This document shows positions 1 to 7,016 of a DNA stretch of 10,162 bases, piece after piece; the first letter of the stretch is position 1; the number at the start of each line of letters is the position of its first letter. A program made the position numbers and the translations under genes. Source of the DNA: Euperipatoides rowelli (Eukaryota > Onychophora > Udeonychophora > Euonychophora > Peripatopsidae); assembly GCA_003024985.2 (NCBI GenBank), contig PXIH01S0000355.1; one strand, 5' to 3'. Under the pieces are notes generated by a model that searched no databases, had not been told where the DNA came from, and was given only the letters and a program-made list of their open reading frames with translations.

Positions 1-300
1 ATATAAACCAATGTTAATTACAGAGGGTATTTTCTCATGCAAGGCAATTACTTTCAAAAGTAATTTAACTGGAGTTTCACAAATGGGGTGGGTGAGATAC
101 AGTTTTTTTTTTCATGTTTAGTACCTTGTGCTTTCAAAAATTCTCCAAAATTGTAGTTTAAAAATTATGTACTATTATCAGATTGTATTCTTTTAAGTTT
201 TTTGTTGGCACTCTTTTCTCTCCTGCTTTGAACTCCTTAAATACTAAATGAGCCTGTGTTATCTTTCAAGAACACTATAAATGTCATCCTTCATCAACAA
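1..300 (-). pseudogene. copia integrase catalytic core, partial remnant
   Basis: The minus strand shows FIVFLKDNTGSF (around 265-230), like the end of the first catalytic strand region. It then shows DNST, a stop, FLNYNFGEFLKAQG and TVSH (179 to about 90), which correspond to the S-D-N-G-x-E-F ... F-L-x-x-x-G-I-x-H ... T-V-P-x-T-P stretch of copia integrase cores. The second catalytic aspartate (in DNS) is present; a stop at 165-170 replaces the E of the E-F pair. Further stops follow, and the expected N-G-V-A-E-R block is not readable. A run of A's on this strand (T-run 105-112 on plus) is a likely slippage site. The domain runs off the left edge. Confidence 0.7.
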
Positions 301-321
301 GTACAAAAAATGCATTGATTG

Positions 322-333
322 CCCCCCCCCCCC
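322..333 (+). repeat. Poly-C tract (12 C)
   Basis: Twelve consecutive C's lie inside the copia remnant; on the element's own strand they read as a G run. Such a tract is absent from the coding consensus of this region and probably expanded after the element died. Its length in an assembly may be uncertain. Confidence 0.9.
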
Positions 334-339
334 AGTAAT

Positions 340-700
340 TCAAATGGTAAAGGACCACAAATGTCTATATGAACTAATTCTAATATTTTGCTGTGCTTTT
401 GTTTTCATAAATGATTTCTGTGTTACCATCACTTTGATACATGGTTTACAGTTCTTTATATTTTCTTTGATTAGTTTGTATTGTACCATACTTTTCTTTG
501 ACATTTTTATCATGTTTTGGCATTTATGCGTTCTAATATTCTGTGCCATAACTAACGTTTTTCTTCAGTTGTGTTTGTTTGTCCTACATAGGCACTATTT
601 CCTTTCAATCATGTACATGTTGCGTGCCTTCTTGCATTGCTTTGGCTATTTTTGATCTTTTGTCCCCCCATAAAATTTAGTTCCATTTTTATTAAACAAG
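340..700 (-). pseudogene. copia GAG-pre-integrase (HHCC) region, remnant
   Basis: The minus-strand frame over 549-340 contains NCKPCIKVMVTQKSF (around 455-410), the C-x2-C half of the zinc-binding GAG-pre-integrase domain. It is followed by RHLWSFTI at the place where copia proteins have a T-D-x-x-G-P-F-type block opening the integrase. The expected L-G-H segment upstream is damaged (KCQNMIKMSKKSM is left). Between the protease and this region the frame is interrupted by stops near 655 and 595. In the family this domain is the N-terminal zinc module of integrase. It is dead here; the match rests on spacing and the cysteine pair. Confidence 0.7.
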
Positions 701-729
701 ATTTCATTACACCTATTTAATAGTTCCTT

Positions 730-950
730 TCATATCAAATTGTCCCTTAGATGTGGTACATTTAATATGTTTACCATTTTTAGTCTTATTGGTTTTCCAT
801 TTACTTTTACTTCCATCCTCATTTCTCCTTTAGCTGTGGCATAGATACTTTTTCCTGCTTCAGCTAGGTTAATTTTACTTTGATACTGTATCACAATCAG
901 ATTGTCCTTATTTGATGTCAAATGTGCAGAAAATTAGGAGCCCAGTTTCC
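730..950 (-). pseudogene. copia aspartic protease domain, inactivated
   Basis: In the family this protease cuts the polyprotein, and the catalytic aspartate lies in a W-x-L-D-S-G-A-S-x-H motif. Here the minus strand reads WKLGS, then a stop, then FSAHLTSNKDN (about 950-905). The aspartate position is glycine, and the invariant glycine of D-S-G is a TAA stop (plus-strand 934-936). The downstream flap side is well kept, including VNILNVPHLRDNLI near 775-733, which matches the L-x-V-P-x-L-x-x-N-L-I-S signature at the end of copia proteases. A stop at 730-732 falls where the family has serine. The open frame 921-730 is therefore a fragment between two stops, not a gene. Confidence 0.8.
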
Positions 951-1149
951 ATATACTATCTCCTCCATTTACCGTGTATCTTTGTTTTGTCTCTGTGTAT
1001 GTTTCTTTTTTACTTCCTAGTACATAGTTGGATCCATGTATTTTGCTATCTTTGCTTGTTCTGTTGATCTTCCTGGCTTGTATCTGTTTGTTTCATTTGG
1101 CTTTTCCCATCTTGATTCACTTTTGAATTTAGCTACTTTGTTTTATTTT

Positions 1150-1205
1150 TTTAACCAGCAGTTTTTAGCTAAATGCCCAGACATCCGGCATACATAGCAT
1201 TATTA
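1150..1205 (-). pseudogene. copia gag zinc knuckle (CCHC), remnant
   Basis: The minus strand encodes CYVCRMSGHLAKNC, a perfect CX2CX4HX4C retroviral-type zinc knuckle, with all four metal ligands kept (codons at 1199-1158). In the family this motif lies near the C-terminus of Gag and binds the element's RNA during packaging. Two consecutive stop codons (TAA TAA) come just before the first cysteine in the same frame. Further stops follow about 20 codons downstream, so the motif survives in a dead frame. A basic and asparagine-rich linker follows, as usual between the knuckle and protease in copia elements. Confidence 0.85.
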
Positions 1206-1324
1206 TCTTTTACTATTTCTCTGTATGCCCATCGCTGTTCAACCACAAAATGAAAGCTTGTCCGCGCTAACTTGGTAGTACCAGATCCTATTGATTTAGA
1301 TTATGAGTGGTTAGGCAATCAATT

Positions 1325-1608
1325 TTAGGTACCGGTAGTTATTTTCGTGTAAATCAACCTCTTTAATTCCACCTTTGGTGCCAAGTGAACATGGATGAAC
1401 TTAAGTGCAGTACTCACAGATGGCTGAATTGAGTATTGGTGGGGATAGTTAGAGAATTGTCTAAATACAGGCGATGCAATCCAAATTCTACCACGTTTTT
1501 GACATCTGCACATCCAATTTTAATCATTACGGAAAATGTAGATGGTGCCTGCCGCCCTACAGGTATTTTAGAATATGCTCTAGGGTACAAAAAGGTTGGG
1601 AACATCTG
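1325..1608. mobile_element. hAT-type DNA transposon fragment ending in a TIR (right end)
   Basis: The plus strand at 1582-1608 reads GGGTACAAAAAGGTTGGG then AACATCTG. Its reverse complement starts CAGATGTTCCCAACC, close to the common hAT terminal motif CAG-x-GGTTCCCAACC followed by a T-run. This marks the right end of a hAT-like element at 1608. The DNA to its left (about 1325-1605) is richer in CpG and GC than its surroundings, and I take it as the element's body. I find neither a matching left TIR nor an 8-bp duplication, so the left limit is a guess and the element looks truncated. The two short minus-strand open frames here have no recognisable protein similarity. Confidence 0.5.
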
Positions 1609-1834
1609 ATCTAGATATTTTTTTCTTTGTTAATCCATTCATTATTACTTCATATTTGTTAGATAGAAAACCTCCAAAGTACAACAAAGTTTTACTTACT
1701 TGGACTATCAGATGTTTTAATAACTTTCTCACAGAAAATTAGAAATTAGGTATTATTCAAGAAAAAGCAAATCACTGTGGAATACAAAGGAAACATTTTA
1801 CCATTAACTCGGTGTGCAAGTTAGGCTTTGTATA

Positions 1835-1871
1835 AAAGGTGAAGGGTCAAAGGACAGGTTGGGAACCACTA
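1835..1871. mobile_element. Second hAT-type right terminus
   Basis: The plus strand reads AGGGTCAAAGGACAGG then TTGGGAACCACT, ending at 1870-1871. Its reverse complement resembles the hAT terminal consensus AGTGGTTCCCAACC more closely than the end at 1608 does. It has the same orientation as that end, so the two are not the two ends of one element. No left partner was found between 1609 and 1835; that interval is AT-rich with no readable coding trace. Confidence 0.45.
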
Positions 1872-1899
1872 CAGTATATGCAATTGGTTGAACTATATC

Positions 1900-3045
1900 A
1901 AGTGAATAAAAACTGTAGGAGACATGAAAACTAAATAAAATCAAATGGACATTGTAGGATTAAATACGATTAAACAGGAAAGTGGAAGGACAAATAGAAC
2001 TGAAGAATGAAGATGAACTTATACTACTGAGGAAATACCACAGACAGATTGATGGTATCACTTCGTTATCCACAAGGGATTAAATAATAATAATTTAGTG
2101 ATAGAAAATATGTCTGATAAAGTAGCTAATCTTGAATTCAAATTACAAAGAAATATAAGATTCAAATAATCTAAATATAAGCTCCAACAACAAGCCACTT
2201 AGATGAAGAAGAGTTGGAATTGTATGAGGGTGTGCAGAATTTGCTTGACAAAAGTAAATCTTACTAACAAATTATTATTATTATGGGAGACTTCAATACC
2301 AATGAAGAAGCACTGTAAGATTTGGCCATGACAGAAATAAAAGAATGTAGAATATCCAGGACTAACAATGTGGTCATCAGCAATTCATTTTCCAAAATAT
2401 GAAATCGGTAGAGGAACTAATGGAGTGAAGAATGAAATTGATAACATGCATTTTAATAATAAGATATCACTGCAAGACATCTCAGTATTAAATGGATTTA
2501 ATACCAATAGTGATCAGACTAGTAAGATGTTACATTATTCTAAACGCAACAAATGAAGGGCTAAACTTGTCAAAAGAAAGTTGCAGTAATTTAATAAAAG
2601 CATATTCATAAGTTCCAGTTTGATCCAAGCAACAAGATTCATCATACTACAAGATATACAGGACAAAGTTAAAAAACTGGATCAAATGAATAGTTACCAT
2701 CAAAATACTGGTACTGCAATATGTACAAGAGACAACAAACTAAGAAAAAAATAACATAAGATATAAAAAAAATGATGTGAAATGAAAAACAAGGACAATT
2801 CGATGTCCAAAATTGAATATGGTAAGGTCTGTAAATCATTATGAACATGCAGTGCAGACTGCAGAGGACATAAAGGATTTTTAAACTGTTTTTTTGTGAT
2901 TTTGCCAAGAATACATTAAGAAACTAAACAAAAGTTAGTAATTGAGAGAAAGCAAATAACAACAATAAAACAAAAAGATAATACTATTATAGGAATAGAT
3001 AACTTATTATCCACAGAGTTGAAGAATTTTATAAGACAGCCTGTT
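1900..3045 (+). pseudogene. Decayed LINE ORF2: AP-endonuclease domain up to the start of the RT region
   Basis: This is a non-LTR retrotransposon endonuclease, the enzyme that nicks target DNA for target-primed reverse transcription. Recognisable pieces in order: DIVGLNTIKQ (from 1948; the family has D-I-V-G-L-x-E-T/V-R), DKVANLEFKLQRNIR (2116-2160), DEEELELYEGVQNLLDKSK (2202-2258), MGDFN (2283-2297), NEID (2431-2442) and NTNSDQ near 2517. The G-D-F-N aspartate and asparagine survive. The upstream catalytic glutamate is lost, and the S-D-H catalytic histidine is now glutamine (SDQ). Stops and frameshifts separate most blocks. Beyond the domain, RVEEFYKTAC (about 3018-3047) matches the V-x-x-F-Y-x-x-L-Y segment just before the RT fingers; no RT motif follows, so the copy is truncated. 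An RTE- or CR1-type LINE fits, but the clade is not resolved. Confidence 0.75.
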
Positions 3046-3047
3046 GT

Positions 3048-3594
3048 TAGAAATGTTCTAAAATTATTAAAAATGTTGTTGCTTTGCTTAATTTTTAATC
3101 AAATAATATAAAGCCAAGTGAAAACATGCAAATTGAACAAATCCTTATCAGGTCTTTCTTCAATCAAATGAAGTTTGTTTTTAAGCTCATAATTTATGTC
3201 ATAATAAAACTTTTATTGATACCTTGCCTTATGCCATTTTGTAGCTGATTGCAGTCTAATCAATAGTGATCAATAGTCTTCAATGTTCTTGTTATCAACA
3301 ATTTATTTTCAAATATAAAATTAAATAATGAGATGTTTGAAAAGCTCTTTTTTGATAATAATGCTTAAAGCAAAATCAGTAAATAGGAATTAGAAATAAT
3401 TTATTCTCAGGATACATAAATTATGTGACGTGCAATTCTCATTATGATATGACCAGAGCTGAGCTGATTAAAGCCAGTTTATATTTTGGTCTTTGGAGGC
3501 ACTTGAGTATAGCTCATCATCAAAAGAAGTATATGAATTTGAATCTAAGAAGAATGGAGATTAAAAATTTATACTGTCTGCAAGATCATTTCAA
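3048..3594. other. AT-rich interval, no feature recognised
   Basis: This is low-complexity AT-rich DNA between the LINE remnant and the hAT-like insertion. The short frame 3425-3613 has no recognisable motif and runs into the hAT-like element, so I do not call it a gene. Continued RT sequence cannot be read in any frame by eye. Confidence 0.6.
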
Positions 3595-3604
3595 TTGTCT
3601 AGAG
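3595..3604 (+). repeat. Target-site duplication, left copy
   Basis: TTGTCTAGAG directly precedes the CAG start of the hAT-like element and is repeated exactly at 3908-3917. Confidence 0.75.
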
Positions 3605-3907
3605 CAGAGATAGGCACCAAAGTTCCTGTGCGAAGCATTTTAAAAGTACCCACTATTAACATTGTAAAATTATTTATAATTTACATAGCCAGGTGGTGCT
3701 ACCTGATAATGCCAAGTGTCACATTAATATTTTTTTAAATATTGAATTTGTAGGTAGAGTTTTGCATTAATAAATTTACTTATAATAAATATGTATTGAA
3801 TGTATCTTAAATTCCCAACTCCCCCCTCAAACAAAATTAAAGTAAGAGACCCTTTGTCAAAATCCAGCCATTCGGGGTGCCCTTCTTAGTGAAAAGGTTA
3901 CCGACTG
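3605..3907. mobile_element. Non-autonomous hAT-like element (about 303 bp MITE)
   Basis: The left end reads CAGAGATAGGCACCAAAG. The reverse complement of the right end reads CAGTCGGTAACCTTTTC. Both follow the hAT pattern CAG-x-x-x-x-x-x-x-x-ACC with an imperfect terminal inverted repeat. The same 10 bases, TTGTCTAGAG, lie immediately outside each end (3595-3604 and 3908-3917). A hAT target duplication is normally 8 bp, so either two bases match by chance or the right end extends two bases further. There is no coding capacity; the interior is AT-rich. Such elements are moved by a transposase supplied in trans. The direct repeat is perfect while the inverted ends have diverged. Confidence 0.75.
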
Positions 3908-3917
3908 TTGTCTAGAG
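3908..3917 (+). repeat. Target-site duplication, right copy
   Basis: TTGTCTAGAG directly follows the CTG end of the hAT-like element and matches 3595-3604 in all ten bases. Confidence 0.75.
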
Positions 3918-4530
3918 GGTAGATAACTCTTATCTTCTAAGGACATTGCTCTAGGTTTTAAAAAAATGAAAGATTTATTTTTTAACTTTGAAAGAGTACA
4001 TTTTGATTCTTTATCTTTAGAAACCTTAATTTTATTTTAATCCTTTCCCATGGTTTTAATTATACTAGAGAAAATAAAAAAAATTATATTATCAATTTTA
4101 GGTGAAGTTTTTGTAAATAATATTTTAATTTTTGCTGTAATTTAAATCTTCAAAAGTCATTAAAAGACATTCACCAGTTTAAGATTGTTTACCTTATGAA
4201 TCTGACACATTGCCTTTTTAGTTCTTTCCATGTGATGCACCCGTGTTTTCAATATTAAACTTTTCAAGATTCACCAAAGTGTAATCTAACAGATGGATTG
4301 GTAGAACACTACTTTAATTGGTGATATTTGTGAGATATACATCTCTATCTGTATATGTATCTGTAAATAACCAATAGACTAAAGAACAGAATTGTTTATT
4401 CAATCTATGGTACTTAGAAATTTTATCATATTTTACTCTAAAGCAACAGCACATTATGCAAACACTATTTAGCAGAGGCATGTGGAAGTTCATTTTGTTG
4501 GAAGATGGGGTATATTTAGTTTAGGCCAAG
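3918..4530. other. AT-rich interval, no feature recognised
   Basis: No coding trace, terminal repeat or tandem array was found on either strand here. Short A and T runs are frequent. Confidence 0.6.
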
Positions 4531-4536
4531 TATTAT

Positions 4537-4572
4537 ATGTGTGTATGTGTGTGTGTGTGTGGGGGGGAGGGG
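4537..4572 (+). repeat. (TG)n microsatellite followed by a G-run
   Basis: TATGTGTGTATG passes into an uninterrupted (TG)n run and then GGGGGGGAGGGG. Dinucleotide slippage with a purine end is typical of animal intergenic DNA. Confidence 0.9.
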
Positions 4573-4631
4573 TGTATTCAGTATTTATCAAGTAATATAT
4601 GGTAGAGGAATGAAGCCCCAGGACCTTTAGT

Positions 4632-4872
4632 CAGATTCTGTTATCTGCCCACCAATATGGCTGATGGTAGTAAGTTGAAATTATCAAAATTATTGCTCAG
4701 CAAAACATTATTTCACCTCTAGATTATCCTAAGATTCAGGGTTATGGCAAGGTTAGGACTGTAAAAAAAATATATGAAAGCGAGAAAAAATATTAATTCC
4801 ACTCGCTACTATGTTTTAGTTGTCACTCGGCTCCTAATGTTAATTATGTTGGTGGGCAGATAACGGAATCTG
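4632..4872. mobile_element. MITE copy 1 (about 241 bp, 27-bp inverted ends)
   Basis: The left end starts CAGATTCTGTTATCTGCC. The reverse complement of the right end starts CAGATTCCGTTATCTGCC, and the match continues through CACCAA, giving 27-bp inverted repeats with two differences. There is no open reading frame. The body is shared with the copy at 9627-9869, including a block around 4720-4765 with GATTCAGGGTTATGG. The boundaries are fixed because the two copies lose similarity just outside these ends. A possible 8-bp duplication, GGACCTTT (4621-4628) and GGACTTTT (4875-4882), would need two or three extra terminal bases, so I treat it as uncertain. The CAG...CTG ends suggest hAT, but the rest of the TIR is not the standard hAT motif; the superfamily is open. 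Confidence 0.85.
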
Positions 4873-5275
4873 ATGGACTTTTTTTTTTTATAAAAATTTT
4901 AGATGATTTAGTTGAATTTTCATTGGAAAATTTGAAATATCTCAAGACTTTTCAAATATTAATCATAAGAACAAAAAAGTAAATACGTAGGCTAGTTGTT
5001 ATACGGAAAGTAAGTGAAATTCATTTTTTACCGGATTATTTTCCCAAATTACCAAATATATACAATCAATTTTTTTAATTATATTAATATTTAATTTTTA
5101 TCATGGAAAGGATGCAATTGATAGTTTATAAGATACTTATTCAAAACAGTTCATTATCAAACAGATAAAAACTTGCTTTCACAGATTACACGAAGAACTT
5201 TAGCTAAAGCTAAGAAGTAATAATATAAGCTTGATATAAGGAGCTCAGAAAAAGAGTTCCACACACCATGACAGC

Positions 5276-5345
5276 TACTATCTATGTATCTATCTATTTG
5301 TCTGTTTGTTTTTTTACATCTATACCTCCATCCATCCATCTATTT
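5276..5345 (+). repeat. Degenerate (TATC)n / (CCAT)n microsatellite
   Basis: Interrupted tetranucleotide repeats run CTATCTATGTATCTATC, then TTTGTCTGTTTG, then CCATCCATCCATC. This is a compound simple repeat with point changes. Confidence 0.85.
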
Positions 5346-5930
5346 ATGCAACTATGTATCTGCTGTTTCTATTACGTTATTTGTTTTAGATAAGTATCTA
5401 TTCTTATAGGCTACATATTATAATATAAACTATTAAATATATAATGTTTTTAAGACTACCACAATCAATATACTGTAGGTAGTACAAAATTGCATAATAA
5501 ACAAAATGTATATTATAATTTAAATAATTAACCACTTTATATAGGCTATAAAGTATTATTTATAGCATTTTCTATATATTATACAACACACTCTCTAAAT
5601 ATAATTTTGCATATTACAATATATACAGTAGCCTACATCTTATGTGAATATAACCAATCGACGGTATTTTAATAATTGCAATTATTTTTAAGTTACATTT
5701 CTCCTTCCTAGATGGCGAAGCTATCCCCACCTAAAACATTGCTTTCCAAAATTATTCTAAAATCTTTTAAACTTATAAAGATAATCTAACATATAAATCG
5801 TTATTTTTTTGTTTAAAACCCGTATTTTTTTTTTAAAAAGCTTTTAGCCAATATCAGGATTCATTACCTAAATATTAACAATAATTTACATAAATTTGAG
5901 TTTATTTAATACATTTTTACATTTCTTGAT

Positions 5931-5954
5931 TAGAAGACTAAATCTAGTCTTCTA
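5931..5954. repeat. Perfect inverted repeat, 10-bp arms, 4-nt loop
   Basis: TAGAAGACTA at 5931-5940 and its exact reverse complement TAGTCTTCTA at 5945-5954 flank AATC. No terminator-type T-run follows and no gene lies nearby, so no role is implied. Confidence 0.8.
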
Positions 5955-6158
5955 TTCCCAGTTACAGTAGGAAGATAAATACAAAAATAAAGTATACCTC
6001 TAGTCCTATTGCTTTGTTCTAGGCCTAATGCTTATTAAATAATCCTGCTTTTTAGAAAGACAATTATAATTAATTATTTCAGATTTTATTTTTCTATTTT
6101 AGCCATAAATTATTTTGTATTTTTTAGAGTAGACTAATTTATTTATTTATTTCTTAAA

Positions 6159-6184
6159 ATGTTAAGTCGATGAGACTTTAACAT
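6159..6184 (-). repeat. Stem-loop beside the LINE 3' tail
   Basis: ATGTTAAGTC (6159-6168) pairs with GACTTTAACAT (6174-6184) across a 5-nt loop with one bulged base. On the LINE's own strand it lies about 6-8 nt before the tail repeats. Stem-loops at this position are known to be recognised by the reverse transcriptase in L2/CR1-type LINEs; that role here is inferred. Confidence 0.6.
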
Positions 6185-6308
6185 ATAAATAAAATCAATA
6201 TGAGTATAAATACAATTGATATCGATGATGGTAAAAAAATCTACAAGTAAGAACCAAACACAAAAATATTACAAATAGTTACAAACCATAACCAATTAAA
6301 ATGTATAC

Positions 6309-6445
6309 AATAATATCAGAACCTTTCAATCAGTTAAATATTCAATTTAAAGTAAATTTAATGTCAATTTAATTAACCAAAAAAAAATACATTTCTTCTC
6401 CTCTTGGAGAGGAAATTTATTTTTTTTAAAAAATAATATCAGAAC
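6309..6445. repeat. 14-bp direct repeats flanking a 109-bp segment
   Basis: AATAATATCAGAAC occurs at 6309-6322 and again at 6432-6445. The segment between (6323-6431) ends with the 22-bp-arm hairpin. This could be a target-site duplication around a small insertion into the LINE 3' UTR, or a local tandem duplication that later diverged. No terminal inverted repeat is seen. Confidence 0.5.
6380..6427. repeat. Long hairpin, 22-bp arms, 4-nt loop
   Basis: The arm at 6380-6401 (eight A's, TACATTTC, TTCTCC) and the arm at 6406-6427 (GGAGAGGAAATTTA, then eight T's) are reverse complements with two mismatches around TCTT. It lies inside the LINE 3' UTR and between two copies of AATAATATCAGAAC (6309-6322 and 6432-6445), so it may belong to a small later insertion. 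Confidence 0.8.
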
Positions 6446-6589
6446 ATAAGACAAATCAAACACTGATACTATAAGGTCCTATATAAAAAACAAATAGATA
6501 TACTATCAACCAAATTCCACAATCTTCACCGATCACAAAAAATCATGATGCTAAGACTCTATTGGTCTAGCTCTTGTGCAAAATGATTA

Positions 6590-6765
6590 AAAAAAAAAAC
6601 ATTCTCTTTTAAATAATCATCAATATCTTTCTTAAACGAATGAAAATTAGAGTTGTCAACAATGTATTCCACAGATTTATTTCTCTAACAAAAATAGATC
6701 TGTCTCTTCTGTTAGTTCTTCTTATTGGAGTTCTGACGCTAAAGCTATGTGATCTAAATAATTTT
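6590..6765 (-). pseudogene. LINE reverse transcriptase C-terminal segment, frameshifted
   Basis: The minus strand encodes RSHSFSVRTPIRRTNR followed by RDRSIFVREINLWNTL. This matches the conserved C-terminal block of CR1/Jockey-like ORF2 proteins, in which a basic R-x-x-R stretch and F-x-x-R-x-x-x-x-W-N-x-L precede a region ending S-F-K-x-x-x-D. After WNTL the similarity moves by one base and resumes as DNSNFHSFKKDIDDYLKENV, which is the expected continuation. One frameshift therefore separates the two blocks (near 6655). The frame ends shortly after, at the ORF2 terminus. This segment lies beyond the polymerase domain and its function is poorly defined. The tryptophan and the S-F-K motif are intact, which suggests modest age. 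Confidence 0.75.
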
Positions 6766-6863
6766 ATATTATTAATTTATATGAAAAAACATTAAATTCA
6801 AATTCTATTTCTTTGAGTTGCATTTTAATTTTGATAAGATTGTTTTGTTTTTTGGTTGTTTTT

Positions 6864-6910
6864 TATGGGTTTGCGGGCCCTGTCGAGCGGATTAGCGCCG
6901 GCGTTCAAAT
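6864..6910 (+). repeat. GC-rich tRNA-like patch, possible SINE head
   Basis: In otherwise AT-rich DNA this ~45-bp island reads GGGTTTGCGGGCCCTG, TCGAGCGGATTAGCGCC, GGCGTTCAAATAAAG. TGTCGAGCGGATTAGCGC resembles the D-arm and A box of tRNA-Leu/Ser type sequences (GCCGAGCGGTTAAGGCGC), and CGTTCAAAT resembles a weak B box (GGTTCRANYCC). The two are only about 20 nt apart, too close for a tRNA, and no acceptor stem is seen, so this is not a tRNA gene. A worn tRNA-derived SINE that continues to the T-run at 6998 is the best guess. Confidence 0.35.
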
Positions 6911-6997
6911 AAAGTTGTAAAGAAACAGTGTACAAGTTAAAGTTTTGTAACTCGAGCATAATTATATAAATTTCAATTCGCAAAAATTTGTATATGA

Positions 6998-7016
6998 TTT
7001 TTTTTTTTTTTTTTTT
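6998..7016 (+). repeat. Poly-T tract (19 T)
   Basis: Nineteen consecutive T's follow the tRNA-like patch after about 90 bp. It could be a retroposon A-tail read from the other strand or a simple homopolymer. It produces the lysine run in the spurious minus-strand frame at 7019-6825. Confidence 0.9.

Larger units (their letters stand above)
1..1260 (-). mobile_element. Decayed Ty1/copia LTR retrotransposon, gag knuckle to integrase core
   Basis: Read on the minus strand, this stretch shows copia polyprotein landmarks in the canonical order: a CCHC zinc knuckle (about 1199-1158), a retroviral-type aspartic protease (about 950-730), a GAG-pre-integrase region (about 700-345) and the start of the integrase core (about 300-1). 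Protease before integrase, with no reverse transcriptase between them, is the Ty1/copia order rather than Ty3/gypsy. The reading frame is broken by many stops and several frameshifts, so it cannot make a polyprotein. No LTR, primer-binding site or polypurine tract is visible. The right limit near 1260 is where recognisable gag similarity ends; the left limit is the window edge, so reverse transcriptase and RNase H, if kept, lie outside. The family call is firm; the exact clade is not determined. Confidence 0.85.
4883..6126. other. Very AT-rich interval with simple repeats, no gene
   Basis: Over 1.2 kb of AT-rich DNA holds no readable protein similarity. It contains the TATC/CCAT microsatellite at 5276-5345, several related GGCTA/TAGCC words (near 5408, 5543 and 5630) that may be remnants of an older inverted-repeat element, and a perfect short hairpin at 5931-5954. 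The minus-strand frame at 5157-5339 is produced by the microsatellite. Confidence 0.6.
6131..6765 (-). mobile_element. 5'-truncated LINE: RT C-terminus, 3' UTR and (AAAT)n tail
   Basis: Reading on the minus strand, the copy starts inside the reverse-transcriptase C-terminus (about 6765-6590), continues through an AT-rich 3' UTR and ends in a short AAATAAATAAATAAAT tail (about 6151-6131). Heavy 5' truncation with a retained tail is the usual result of incomplete target-primed reverse transcription. It is a different element from the endonuclease remnant at 1900-3045, which lies on the other strand and lacks its 3' end. No target-site duplication was found; the 5' limit is set only by where protein similarity stops. 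The tail repeat and the adjacent stem-loop suggest a CR1/L2/Jockey-type LINE. Confidence 0.75.

Noticed and set aside
281-655. Plus-strand 124-residue open frame with hydrophobic stretches, like a small membrane protein
   Set aside because: It lies antisense to the copia GAG-pre-integrase and integrase remnant. Its hydrophobicity comes from reading A-rich minus-strand coding DNA backwards, and the prolines come from the C12 tract.
1325-1605. Two overlapping minus-strand frames (1325-1513 and 1414-1605) as transposase pieces
   Set aside because: They contain no recognisable hAT transposase or dimerisation motif, and the second starts inside the TIR.
2669-2908. Minus-strand 79-residue frame rich in cysteine and aromatic residues
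   Set aside because: It is antisense to the LINE remnant and explained by A-rich plus-strand coding DNA.
3425-3613. 62-residue plus-strand frame as a possible gene or exon
   Set aside because: No recognisable motif and no convincing splice context, and it runs across the edge of the hAT-like insertion.
4720-4770. Telomere-like repeats (GGGTTATGG, AGGTTAGG)
   Set aside because: They are part of the MITE body, occur in both copies at the same place and do not form a true tandem array.
6864-6910. A tRNA gene
   Set aside because: The A-box-like and B-box-like words are about 20 nt apart, and no anticodon stem or acceptor stem can be formed.
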